Positions 51,824 to 59,054 of a stretch of DNA of 64,000 nt are shown here, piece by piece. The notes under the pieces were generated by a model. It had not been told where the DNA came from. It ran no database searches and saw only the letters and a list, made by a program, of their open reading frames with translations. The stretch is from Enterobacteriaceae bacterium UBA7338 (GTDB lineage: Bacteria > Pseudomonadota > Gammaproteobacteria > Enterobacterales > Enterobacteriaceae). The stretch's first letter is position 1, and every line of letters begins with the position of its first letter. Made by a program: the position numbers and the translations under genes. Location of the stretch: the NCBI GenBank assembly GCA_002480085.1, contig DKPJ01000005.1, forward strand, positions 1 through 64,000, read 5' to 3'.

Positions 51824-52660
51824 ATGCGTTTTTTATCAAAGCTTCTATTTTTAGTAAACCTGTTATTACCCCTGATGGCTCTGGCCTCGGAGCCGCTGAT
51901 CATCGCACGCCGTGGCGGCATGGAAGACGCCCCGGAGAATACGCTTTTATCCATCGAAAAAGCGGTCGATAGCGGAGCCGACGCCGTATGGCTTACCCTA
52001 CAGCTTACTAAAGATAATGAAATAGTGCTCTACCGGCCTGCCGATCTGAAAACGTTAACTAATCTGCAGGGTCCAGTCTCCGCCTATACCGCCGCTGAGC
52101 TCCATCGGGCCGACGCTGGGTATTGGTATGGCAAACCCGCGTACCCCTGGCGAGGTAAAAATCTCTCTATTCCTACCCTGGCAGAGGTACTGCAGAGATG
52201 GCCTAACACCTTCTTCTTCCTTGATATCAAGTCTCTTAACGTTCCCCCGCAGCTTATCTCCGTACTGCTGGAAGATATCCTGGAAACCAACCATAGCGTT
52301 GATCGCGTGCGCGTATACGCAACGGATGAGCGCTACCTGGCTGCACTTCCCGATACTATTGACCGCTTTGAGAGCGGAAATGCGACACAGACGGTGCTTT
52401 CAGACGTCATCACTAATCATCGCTGCGATATCCCCTCTTCCGCCATTGAAAAGTGGTACGACCTGAAATATCCACAGTCTTCGCTGAACGGCTCGCAGCA
52501 GACCCAGATTAACGAAGCGATACGATGCTTTAAAAACAATAGGTTAGCAAAGATTATTCTGCCTGGGGATAATGATAAAGCCCTCTACCAGACAGCACAG
52601 ACGCTGCATGCCGACGGCGTGCTTGTCGAGTCTCCGGGGCTGTTTAGCAAGAAATCTTAG
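51824..52660 (+). CDS. Exported GDPD-fold protein lacking the catalytic residues
   Basis: A 278-residue protein with a Sec signal peptide (about 1-22, ending ALAS) and the TIM-barrel layout of glycerophosphodiester phosphodiesterases. The family motif A-H-R-G-x-x-x-x-x-P-E-N-T is clear, but here it reads ARRGGMEDAPENT, with the catalytic His replaced by Arg29. The usual ExD pair and second His are also changed (VWLTLQLTKDNEIVLYRPAD). Metal-dependent hydrolysis is therefore unlikely; it may be a binding protein or a pseudoenzyme. The ATG at 51824 is chosen because the signal peptide starts there; the frame is open from 51803. Confidence 0.75.
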   Translation: MRFLSKLLFLVNLLLPLMALASEPLIIARRGGMEDAPENTLLSIEKAVDSGADAVWLTLQLTKDNEIVLYRPADLKTLTNLQGPVSAYTAAELHRADAGYWYGKPAYPWRGKNLSIPTLAEVLQRWPNTFFFLDIKSLNVPPQLISVLLEDILETNHSVDRVRVYATDERYLAALPDTIDRFESGNATQTVLSDVITNHRCDIPSSAIEKWYDLKYPQSSLNGSQQTQINEAIRCFKNNRLAKIILPGDNDKALYQTAQTLHADGVLVESPGLFSKKS

Positions 52661-52715
52661 TTCCGCTGGGTTAAATGAGTGATATATTTTCACGCATTAA
52701 ACCCAAGGAGAGCTC

Positions 52716-54128
52716 ATGGCGGAATTTGATGTAATAGCGCAGGATTTACTGGAACGCGCGCGCACTGAAGAGGAGCAGCAGCAGGCCCAGGACAGAAAGC
52801 TGCTCGATCGGGTTCTGGCCATCTATGGTCAAAAATATGTGGCCGAACAGCTGCGAAAGCTGGGCAAGAGCGAGTGGAGCCGGGAGACCCTAAACCGCTG
52901 GGTGAACGGTAAGAGCGCACCAAAATCCCTGACGGCGCTGGAGGCAGAGCTGCTGCAAAAGATGCTCCCCTCCCCTCCGGCGCATCATCCCAACTACGCA
53001 TTTCGCTTTATCGATCTTTTTGCCGGCATCGGCGGCATTCGTCACGGCTTTGAGGCCATTGGCGGACAGTGCGTATTCACCAGCGAGTGGAATAAAAACG
53101 CGGTACGTACCTATAAGGCCAACTGGTTTAACGACGAAGCGTCACATCGCTTTAACCAGGACATTCGCGAAGTCACGCTCAGCGCTGATAAAGACGTTCC
53201 TGAAACAGAGGCCTATGCACATATTGACGCCGCTATCCCCGATCATGACGTGCTGCTGGCTGGTTTCCCCTGTCAGCCGTTCAGTCTGGCAGGCGTCAGT
53301 AAAAAGAACGCGCTTGGCCGGGCGCATGGCTTTGAGTGTGAGGCGCAGGGCACGCTCTTTTTCGACGTCGCGCGGATTATCAAAGCCAAAAAGCCTGCTA
53401 TCTTCGTGCTGGAAAACGTAAAGAACCTAAAGAGCCACGATAAAGGTAAAACCTTCGCCGTGATTATGGCGACGCTGGATGAGCTGGGCTATGAGGTAGC
53501 CGACGCGGCGGCAGTAGGGAAAGACGATCCTAAGGTCATCGACGGAAGACACTTTTTGCCCCAGCACCGGGAGCGCATCGTACTGGTCGGTTTCCGGCGC
53601 GATCTGGGTATTCATAACGGTTTTACCCTGCGCGACGTGGCGCGTCTCTATCCTGAACGTCGCCCCACCTTCGGTGAGCTTCTGCAGCCGGAGACTGACA
53701 GTAAATACATCCTGTCTGAAAAGCTCTGGCACTATCTCTGGTACTACGCCAAAAAGCATCAGGCCCGGGGTAACGGCTTCGGCTTTGGTTTGGTGGATCC
53801 CTCCCGTGCAGAGAGCGTTGCCCGTACGCTGTCGGCCCGCTACTACAAAGATGGTTCAGAGATCCTGATCGACAGAGGCTGGGATCGGGCGCTCGGTGAA
53901 GCTGATTTCACCCATGCTGAAAACCAGCTACGGCGGCCCCGGCGCTTAACGCCCAGAGAGTGTGCCCGGCTAATGGGCTTTGAGAAGCCCGGGCAGGCAC
54001 CGTTCCGTATTCCGGTCTCCGATACCCAAGCCTACCGCCAGTTCGGCAACTCAGTCGTGGTTCCGGTGTTTGCTGCCGTAGCGCAGCTGCTGAAACCCTA
54101 CATTGTGGAAGCGGTTAAAAAACGTTAA
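52716..54128 (+). CDS. dcm: Dcm-type DNA (cytosine-5) methyltransferase
   Basis: Methylates a cytosine in duplex DNA, by homology the inner C of CCWGG. The 470-residue protein has a helical N-terminal extension like E. coli Dcm (about 1-90), motif I FIDLFAGIGGIR, motif IV GFPCQPFSLAG with Cys186 as nucleophile, motif VI VLENVKNL, motif VIII QHRERIVLVGF and motif X QFGNSVVVPV. The N-terminal 85 residues diverge from E. coli while the rest is close. E. coli dcm overlaps vsr (T:G mismatch endonuclease); no vsr follows here, and no restriction gene is adjacent. AAGGAGA precedes the start. Confidence 0.93.
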   Translation: MAEFDVIAQDLLERARTEEEQQQAQDRKLLDRVLAIYGQKYVAEQLRKLGKSEWSRETLNRWVNGKSAPKSLTALEAELLQKMLPSPPAHHPNYAFRFIDLFAGIGGIRHGFEAIGGQCVFTSEWNKNAVRTYKANWFNDEASHRFNQDIREVTLSADKDVPETEAYAHIDAAIPDHDVLLAGFPCQPFSLAGVSKKNALGRAHGFECEAQGTLFFDVARIIKAKKPAIFVLENVKNLKSHDKGKTFAVIMATLDELGYEVADAAAVGKDDPKVIDGRHFLPQHRERIVLVGFRRDLGIHNGFTLRDVARLYPERRPTFGELLQPETDSKYILSEKLWHYLWYYAKKHQARGNGFGFGLVDPSRAESVARTLSARYYKDGSEILIDRGWDRALGEADFTHAENQLRRPRRLTPRECARLMGFEKPGQAPFRIPVSDTQAYRQFGNSVVVPVFAAVAQLLKPYIVEAVKKR

Positions 54129-54170
54129 TAACGTTTTTGATACGGGCAGCTAGCCTGCCTGTAAGCCACG

Positions 54171-54329
54171 CTACGGACGCGACTGCACCCAGAAGGCATG
54201 AATCAGACCCGGGATGTAACCCAGAAGGGTCAAAATGATGTTCAGGATGAACGCCATACCAAAGCCCTTGCCAAGCAGTACGCCCAGCGGGGGCAGAATA
54301 ATCGTCAGTACAATTCGCCAGAAACCCAT
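54171..54329 (-). CDS. yqaE: YqaE, Pmp3/UPF0057 small membrane protein
   Basis: A 52-residue protein with two membrane helices (MGFWRIVLTIILPPLGVLL and FILNIILTLLGYIPGLI) and the C-terminal HAFWVQSRP, nearly identical to E. coli YqaE. The family protects against membrane hyperpolarisation in yeast (Pmp3) and is stress-induced in enterobacteria. GGGAG lies before the start. Convergent with dcm. Confidence 0.93.
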   Translation of the reverse strand: MGFWRIVLTIILPPLGVLLGKGFGMAFILNIILTLLGYIPGLIHAFWVQSRP

Positions 54330-54568
54330 AATTACTCCCGTGTAAAATTTATCCAGGTGGCTGTAAAAAAAAGAGATTTCCCTTTAAGGGTAGCTACTCT
54401 AAGCGACTCTGCCAGTTTCCCTCCCTGCTTTTACCCTCTTTTACTTACCCTTAAACTTAGGTTTAATCTGTCTTAAGACATTGAACGATAGCTATAATCG
54501 ATCGTGCCCATTTTCTCAGGCGGATGGCCTGGGTTAGGGTTAATGCATCAAATGACAGGAGAAATGCT

Positions 54569-54748
54569 ATGTTTTCAGTTGGTGATTATGTCCAGCCCCG
54601 CATTGGCGGCCAGAAACTCAAAGTCGTCGAAGTAAATGATGACCAGATTGTTGCCGTGCCTGCCAGTAACGAGCAGGGCGAGAAGGTAACGATTAAGGCT
54701 GCTGACGTCACTCTGTATAAAGAAGAGGGCAACTTCGGCGTTTGCTAA
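54569..54748 (+). CDS. Small soluble protein, possibly DUF2158/YodC-like
   Basis: A 59-residue protein beginning MFSVGDYVQPRIGGQKLKVV, a beta-rich layout (GDxVxxxxGGxxxxV) reminiscent of DUF2158/YodC or KOW-type folds, ending in EEGNFGVC. A strong AGGAGA lies seven bases ahead of the ATG, so it is probably a real gene. A hairpin follows at 54762-54783 without a T-run. Function unknown. Confidence 0.65.
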   Translation: MFSVGDYVQPRIGGQKLKVVEVNDDQIVAVPASNEQGEKVTIKAADVTLYKEEGNFGVC

Positions 54749-54761
54749 GTCACTTCTCTTT

Positions 54762-54783
54762 ACGGTGGGCAGAGGCTCACCGT
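54762..54783 (+). terminator. Hairpin after the small DUF2158-like gene
   Basis: Stem ACGGTGGGC / GCTCACCGT with one mismatch or bulge; there is no clear T-run, so it is a weak terminator or 3' stabiliser. The remaining bases to 55020 hold the alaE leader, with a -10-like TATAAT near 54942; nothing else is seen. Confidence 0.45.
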
Positions 54784-55020
54784 ACTCCCTCCCCGCAAGG
54801 TATTGATAAATAACTCCTTACACCGTAAACCCAACAAAAATAACGCAGCGGATAAAAATCAGGCAGCCGCAGAGCATCTTATCGACAAAAGCGTAATAAA
54901 TAAAAATTTTACGCTAGTTGTAGGTTGACAGGTAGAGATATAATCTATGCGCCATCAAAGCCGCATCGTAAAACGCTGGCAAACCACTCCCCTTTTACTG
55001 TTTTATACAGGAGCATTAGC

Positions 55021-55470
55021 ATGTTCTCTCCGCAGTCTCGTCTGCGTCACGCTATGGCAGACACGTTTGCGATGGTCGTTTACTGTTCAGTCGTGAACAT
55101 GCTGATTGAGATACTTCTCTCGGGAATGACCTTTGAGCAGTCGCTCTCCTCACGACTGGTGGCCATCCCAGTGAATATTGTTATCGCCTGGCCTTATGGA
55201 TTTTATCGCGATGCTATTATGCGTTTTGCCCGGCGGATCTCTCCCGCAGGCTGGGTTAAAAACATGGCGGACGTGCTGGCGTATGTGACTTTTCAGTCGC
55301 CAGTGTACGTGGCGATCCTGTTAACGGTAGGCGCTGACTGGCATCAGATTGCTGCTGCCGTCAGTTCAAATATCGTGATTTCAATGGTGATGGGCGCAGC
55401 CTACGGCTACTTCCTCGATTACTGCCGTCGCCTGTTCCGGGTCAGCAGCTATCATCAGGCCAAAGCCTGA
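55021..55470 (+). CDS. alaE: AlaE, L-alanine exporter
   Basis: Inner-membrane exporter that relieves toxic alanine or dipeptide accumulation. The 149-residue protein has four hydrophobic segments and matches E. coli AlaE (FSPQSRLRHAMADTFAMVV; RLVAIPVNIVIAWPYG; YCRRLF). The ATG at 55021, preceded by AGGAGC, gives the E. coli length; the open frame starts upstream at 54925. In E. coli stpA is adjacent; it is not here. Confidence 0.95.
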   Translation: MFSPQSRLRHAMADTFAMVVYCSVVNMLIEILLSGMTFEQSLSSRLVAIPVNIVIAWPYGFYRDAIMRFARRISPAGWVKNMADVLAYVTFQSPVYVAILLTVGADWHQIAAAVSSNIVISMVMGAAYGYFLDYCRRLFRVSSYHQAKA

Positions 55471-55482
55471 TGGCGTGGCGAG

Positions 55483-55827
55483 TCAGGCCGACTCGCCAAA
55501 TAGCCCGGTCAGATAGCGCTCCAGCGCCATACGCGAACTAAAACCATGCGGAATGCCGTAGTGCTCCTGCGCATCGCCACCGAGGTAGAGCGGAAAGTGC
55601 TGATAGTGATCGCTGGTTTTAATATCTGAAGCGGGTTCAGCCAGCGACTGGCTGCGCTCTTTCAGCGTCGGGTGAATCACCAGCGCCGTGCGCCCCATTC
55701 GTGCTTCGCGGTTCACATACACATAGTTATCCCCGCGACGGTAGCCATAGGCTTTTGGCGTCGCGACGTCCATAGTAAATCCCGCCTTCTCAAGAACGCG
55801 TGCCACCTCATCGGGTCGTAAATACAT
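55483..55827 (-). CDS. ygaC: YgaC, DUF2002 protein
   Basis: A 114-residue soluble protein of unknown function, of the YgaC/DUF2002 family (MYLRPDEVARVLEKAGF; YGYRRGDNYVYVNREARMGR). In E. coli it is reported to be Fur-regulated; I did not find a convincing Fur box here. Convergent with alaE and divergent from ygaM. Confidence 0.92.
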   Translation of the reverse strand: MYLRPDEVARVLEKAGFTMDVATPKAYGYRRGDNYVYVNREARMGRTALVIHPTLKERSQSLAEPASDIKTSDHYQHFPLYLGGDAQEHYGIPHGFSSRMALERYLTGLFGESA

Positions 55828-55988
55828 ATTTTTTCCTCGTCATCAGCTACTGCTGCGCCACCTTACAGTATTGAGCATTAGCAACGCTTTCGGAAAAGTC
55901 CATAAACGACGCGTCAAGTCGTGATTCGCGTCAGAGGTTAAAATTTTGCGCTACACTGACTATTACATCGAAATCAAGGGAGGATCAT

Positions 55989-56315
55989 ATGCTTAGAAGA
56001 CCAAACCGTAACGACGTAGATGCAGGCGTAGACGATATTAATAATGATGTCAGCCAGCTAGCGGACTCTCTGGAGGCGGTATTGAAGTCCTGGGGAAGCG
56101 ATGCAAAAGATGATGCAGACGGTGCCCGCAGTAAAGCACAGGCGCTGCTGAAAAAGACGCGAGCCAAGCTGCATGGCCGCAATCGCGTCACGCAGGCCGC
56201 CACCGATGTGGCAGGCTGTGCGGATAGCTTTGTAAAAGACAAGCCCTGGTGCAGCGTTGGCGCTGCTGCCGCCGTCGGGATTTTCGTCGGGGCACTGTTA
56301 AGCCTTCGCCGATAG
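55989..56315 (+). CDS. ygaM: YgaM, DUF883 (ElaB/YqjD family) ribosome/membrane-associated protein
   Basis: A 108-residue protein with an amphipathic helical N-terminal part and one C-terminal membrane helix (about 85-105, VGAAAAVGIFVGALL) ending in RR, as in the tail-anchored ElaB/YqjD/YgaM group. These are RpoS-induced; YqjD tethers ribosomes to the membrane in stationary phase. AGGGAGG lies before the start. Confidence 0.92.
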   Translation: MLRRPNRNDVDAGVDDINNDVSQLADSLEAVLKSWGSDAKDDADGARSKAQALLKKTRAKLHGRNRVTQAATDVAGCADSFVKDKPWCSVGAAAAVGIFVGALLSLRR

Positions 56316-56339
56316 GCTTTTATCGATAGATAAACTCAG

Positions 56340-56366
56340 CCCCGTGACTAACCTCACGGGGTTTTA
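56340..56366 (+). terminator. Terminator of ygaM, overlapping the end of the MocR gene
   Basis: Perfect 8-bp stem CCCCGTGA / TCACGGGG (56340-56347, 56354-56361) followed by TTTTATTTTTT. The right arm includes the stop codon of the convergent MocR-type gene. Confidence 0.88.
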
Positions 56367-57697
56367 TTTTTTGCGGCATAGAGCTGCGCTACCCACTGCC
56401 GGGCCATCTCTGCGGACGTAAGATTGGTAAAGCTCATCAGAAGCCCGCTGCGTCCAGGCTGTGTGATATGCCAGTCACTCAATGCCTGTACCGCCAGCCC
56501 CCTCTGCTGTGCCCGCGCAACGATGCTTTTGTCGTCACCGTCAATCTCTACCACCAGCTGAATGCCACCGTTTTGAGGCACCACGTTAAATCCATACTGC
56601 ATAAGCGCTGCCTCCAGCCACTCCCGGCGCTGGGCATAGTGCAGGCGCATCTTTTTCAAATGCCGCCAAAAATGCCCCTGCTGGATAAAATCCGCCAGCG
56701 CATACTGCCACAGGGTAGGAACGCTGCACTGGCTGCTATTGATCCGCTGGCGGAACGCCGCCACCTGGGCGGCTGGGACAGCGATCCACGCCGTGCGTAG
56801 GGCCGGAAACAGAGACTTGCTAAACGTACCGGTATAGATCACCCGCTGCGGCGCATCAAGGCTCTTCAACGGCGGCAGCGGCCTGCCGTGGTAGCGGAAC
56901 TCGCTGTCGTAATCATCTTCAATAATCCACGCTGAGTTTCTCGCCGCCCATGCCAGCACCTGCCTGCGCCGGGGCAGCGACAGCGCAACGCCCAGCGGGC
57001 TTTGATGGGCAGGCGTGAGCAAGGCAAAACGCGCCTGGGGCCAGCGATGCATTGCAGCATCGATATCCATCCCGTTCTGGTCCACCGGTACAGGAAGGCG
57101 CTGTACTCCTTCACGGTCGATGGCTGGAGAGATCAACGGAAACCCAGGATCCTCCACCCACATGCCATCGCCTGGGCTAGCCAGCGTCTGCAGGATCAGA
57201 CTCATCGACTGGGCATAGCCTGAGGTAATAAATATCTGCTCCGGCTGACACTCAATGCTGCGGGAGAAGCGAAGGTAGTCGGCAATGGCCTGACGCAAAA
57301 TGGCCTCCCCCGCTGGATCCCCCAGAGTAAGATCGAAGCGCGACTGGGTGCGCAGGCGTCTGCCGGTCAGACGCGCCCACAGTGCGCGCGGGAAGAGATC
57401 CAGCGCGGGTAGCCCCATCTGAAACGGCTTTGGCTCATGCTCATTGCCGGACTGCGCAACAGGCGCCGCCGCCACCGCCAACGGTGAGGTCTGACTGACA
57501 AAGGTGCCGGCCTGCCCGCGCCGCTCCAGCCACCCTTGCGCCACCAGCTCTCCGTAAGCCTGCTCAACCGTTGTGCGTGAGATGCCGTTCTCCTGGGCCC
57601 ATGTCCGGCTCGACGGCAGGCGGCTGCCGGTTTTCAACTCGCCTGAGGTGATGGCGGCCTTAAGCTGCCGGGCAATTTGCTGATAGCGTGCATCCAT
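56354..57697 (-). CDS. MocR/PdxR-family GntR-aminotransferase regulator
   Basis: A 447-residue protein with an N-terminal GntR winged helix (about 5-70, SRLPSSRTWAQENGISRTTV) and an aminotransferase class I-like C-domain that binds PLP, with the Schiff-base Lys in YTGTFSKSLFPALR and the Asp of IIEDDYDSEF. Such proteins sense PLP, GABA or related amines. It is divergent from the AhpD-like gene with about 88 bp between, so that gene is its most likely target. Confidence 0.88.
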   Translation of the reverse strand: MDARYQQIARQLKAAITSGELKTGSRLPSSRTWAQENGISRTTVEQAYGELVAQGWLERRGQAGTFVSQTSPLAVAAAPVAQSGNEHEPKPFQMGLPALDLFPRALWARLTGRRLRTQSRFDLTLGDPAGEAILRQAIADYLRFSRSIECQPEQIFITSGYAQSMSLILQTLASPGDGMWVEDPGFPLISPAIDREGVQRLPVPVDQNGMDIDAAMHRWPQARFALLTPAHQSPLGVALSLPRRRQVLAWAARNSAWIIEDDYDSEFRYHGRPLPPLKSLDAPQRVIYTGTFSKSLFPALRTAWIAVPAAQVAAFRQRINSSQCSVPTLWQYALADFIQQGHFWRHLKKMRLHYAQRREWLEAALMQYGFNVVPQNGGIQLVVEIDGDDKSIVARAQQRGLAVQALSDWHITQPGRSGLLMSFTNLTSAEMARQWVAQLYAAKNKTP

Positions 57698-57785
57698 TAT
57701 GGTCTGCCTTTTTAATCAAAATATGGCTCTCCAGAGCAGACCATCATAGTGCTACATTTTCGCCATCTTAACGAGGAGAAGAGTC

Positions 57786-58220
57786 ATGACCCAGCTACTA
57801 CGCCAGCCTTTCTATGAACTTAGCCCTGCCATCTACAACGGCCTGATTCAGACCAGCCAGGCGCTGGAACGGTGCTCGCTTGATAACGCGTTTATTGAAC
57901 TGATTTACCTGCGCATTTCGCAAATTAACGGCTGCGCGTTTTGCCTGGACAAGCACAGCCGGGCGCTGCGTAAAGCGGGCGTTGAGCAGGCGAAGCTGGA
58001 TGCGCTGGCAGGCTGGCGCATCAGTCACCACTTCAGTGACAAAGAGCAGGCAGCGCTGGCGTGGGCCGAGTCGGTAACCCACATTGCCGATAGCCATGCA
58101 GAGGAGAGCGTTTACCAGCCCCTGCTGGCCCATTTTACGCCTGAGCAGGTGAGCGATCTGACCTGTGCCATCAGCCTGATGAATGCGTTTAACCGCCTCG
58201 CCGTCGCCATGCGCCTGTAA
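57786..58220 (+). CDS. AhpD-like carboxymuconolactone decarboxylase-family protein
   Basis: A 144-residue alpha-helical protein with the AhpD/CMD core, including the redox motif CAFCLDKH (CxxCxxxH) at about residues 58-65. This suggests a thiol-dependent peroxidase-linked or oxidoreductase role rather than a decarboxylase. GAGGAG precedes the start. The MocR gene is divergent. A hairpin without T-run (58242-58264) follows. Confidence 0.87.
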   Translation: MTQLLRQPFYELSPAIYNGLIQTSQALERCSLDNAFIELIYLRISQINGCAFCLDKHSRALRKAGVEQAKLDALAGWRISHHFSDKEQAALAWAESVTHIADSHAEESVYQPLLAHFTPEQVSDLTCAISLMNAFNRLAVAMRL

Positions 58221-58241
58221 TTCCAGGCAAAAATCGCCCGC

Positions 58242-58264
58242 CCCCGCCGAATCCTTCGGCGGGG
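58242..58264. terminator. GC-rich hairpin after the AhpD-like gene
   Basis: Perfect 10-bp stem CCCCGCCGAA / TTCGGCGGGG with a 3-base loop. No T-run follows on the plus strand, so it is probably a transcript 3'-end structure. Confidence 0.55.
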
Positions 58265-58281
58265 CACAAATCATCCCTAAA

Positions 58282-58329
58282 ACCTATATATAGCGTGGTT
58301 GATAATTTTTATAACTACATCTAGTATTC
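58282..58329 (+). promoter_or_regulatory. nrdHIEF control region: two NrdR boxes and possible Fur site
   Basis: Two 16-bp NrdR-like boxes, ACCTATATATAGCGTG (58282-58297) and ACTACATCTAGTATTC (58314-58329), start 32 bp (three helical turns) apart, as required for cooperative NrdR binding. Between them GATAATTTTTATAACTA (58301-58317) is a partial match to the Fur box; Fur represses this operon in E. coli. The Fur assignment is weaker than the NrdR one. Confidence 0.8.
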
Positions 58330-58401
58330 CTGTAAGCAAGAACAAACCATACCGACGCAATTTTTCGCGCCGGCCCGCCATTATAGATGGGAATACGAAT
58401 C

Positions 58402-58647
58402 ATGCGCATTACTATTTACACTCGAAACGACTGTGTCCAGTGCCACGCCACAAAACGCGCTATGGAGAGCCGCGGCGTTGAGTTTGAGATGGTGAATATC
58501 GACCTCGTTCCGGAAGCCGCCGATACCCTGCGGGAGCAAGGCTTCCGCCAGCTGCCAGTGGTGATTGCAGGCGACACCAGCTGGTCCGGCTTCCGTCCGG
58601 ATATGATTAACCGCCTGCTGCCCGCCTCCCGCGTCGCCAGCGCATGA
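58402..58647 (+). CDS. nrdH: NrdH, glutaredoxin-like electron donor
   Basis: An 81-residue thioredoxin-fold protein that reduces NrdE and is itself reduced by thioredoxin reductase. The redox motif CVQC lies at residues 11-14 and the C-terminal WSGFRPDMI motif is typical of NrdH. The start at 58402 gives the E. coli length; an ATG at 58387 is also in frame. Overlaps nrdI by 4 bp. Confidence 0.97.
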   Translation: MRITIYTRNDCVQCHATKRAMESRGVEFEMVNIDLVPEAADTLREQGFRQLPVVIAGDTSWSGFRPDMINRLLPASRVASA

Positions 58648-59054
58648 ACACCCTCGTCTACTTCTCCAGCAGCTCGGAAAATACGCAGCGCTTTATTGAG
58701 CGTCTCGGGCTGCCGGCGGTGCGCATCCCGCTTAACGAGCGCGAGCGCATTCAGGTAGACGTTCCCTACATTCTGATCGTTCCCAGCTACGGCGGTGGCG
58801 GTACGGCGGGCGCGGTGCCGCGCCAGGTGATCCGCTTTTTGAACGATCCGCAAAACCGGGCGCTGATCCGCGGCGTCATTGCCGCCGGCAACCGTAATTT
58901 CGGTGACGCCTATGGCCGCGCCGGGGATGTGATTTCCCAAAAATGCAGCGTCCCTTACCTCTACCGTTTTGAACTAATGGGCACGCAGCAGGATCTCGAT
59001 AACGTGCGAAAAGGAGTGAGCGAATTTTGGCAACGACAACCGCAGAGCGCGTGA
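58644..59054 (+). CDS. nrdI: NrdI, flavodoxin-like activator of NrdF
   Basis: A 136-residue FMN protein that supplies the oxidant (superoxide/peroxide) to assemble the Mn(III)2-tyrosyl radical of NrdF. Visible FMN-binding loops are YFSSSSENTQRF and SYGGGG, and AAGNRNFGDAYGRAG is conserved. The ATG overlaps the nrdH stop (ATGA), and the end overlaps nrdE by 28 bp. Confidence 0.97.
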   Translation: MNTLVYFSSSSENTQRFIERLGLPAVRIPLNERERIQVDVPYILIVPSYGGGGTAGAVPRQVIRFLNDPQNRALIRGVIAAGNRNFGDAYGRAGDVISQKCSVPYLYRFELMGTQQDLDNVRKGVSEFWQRQPQSA

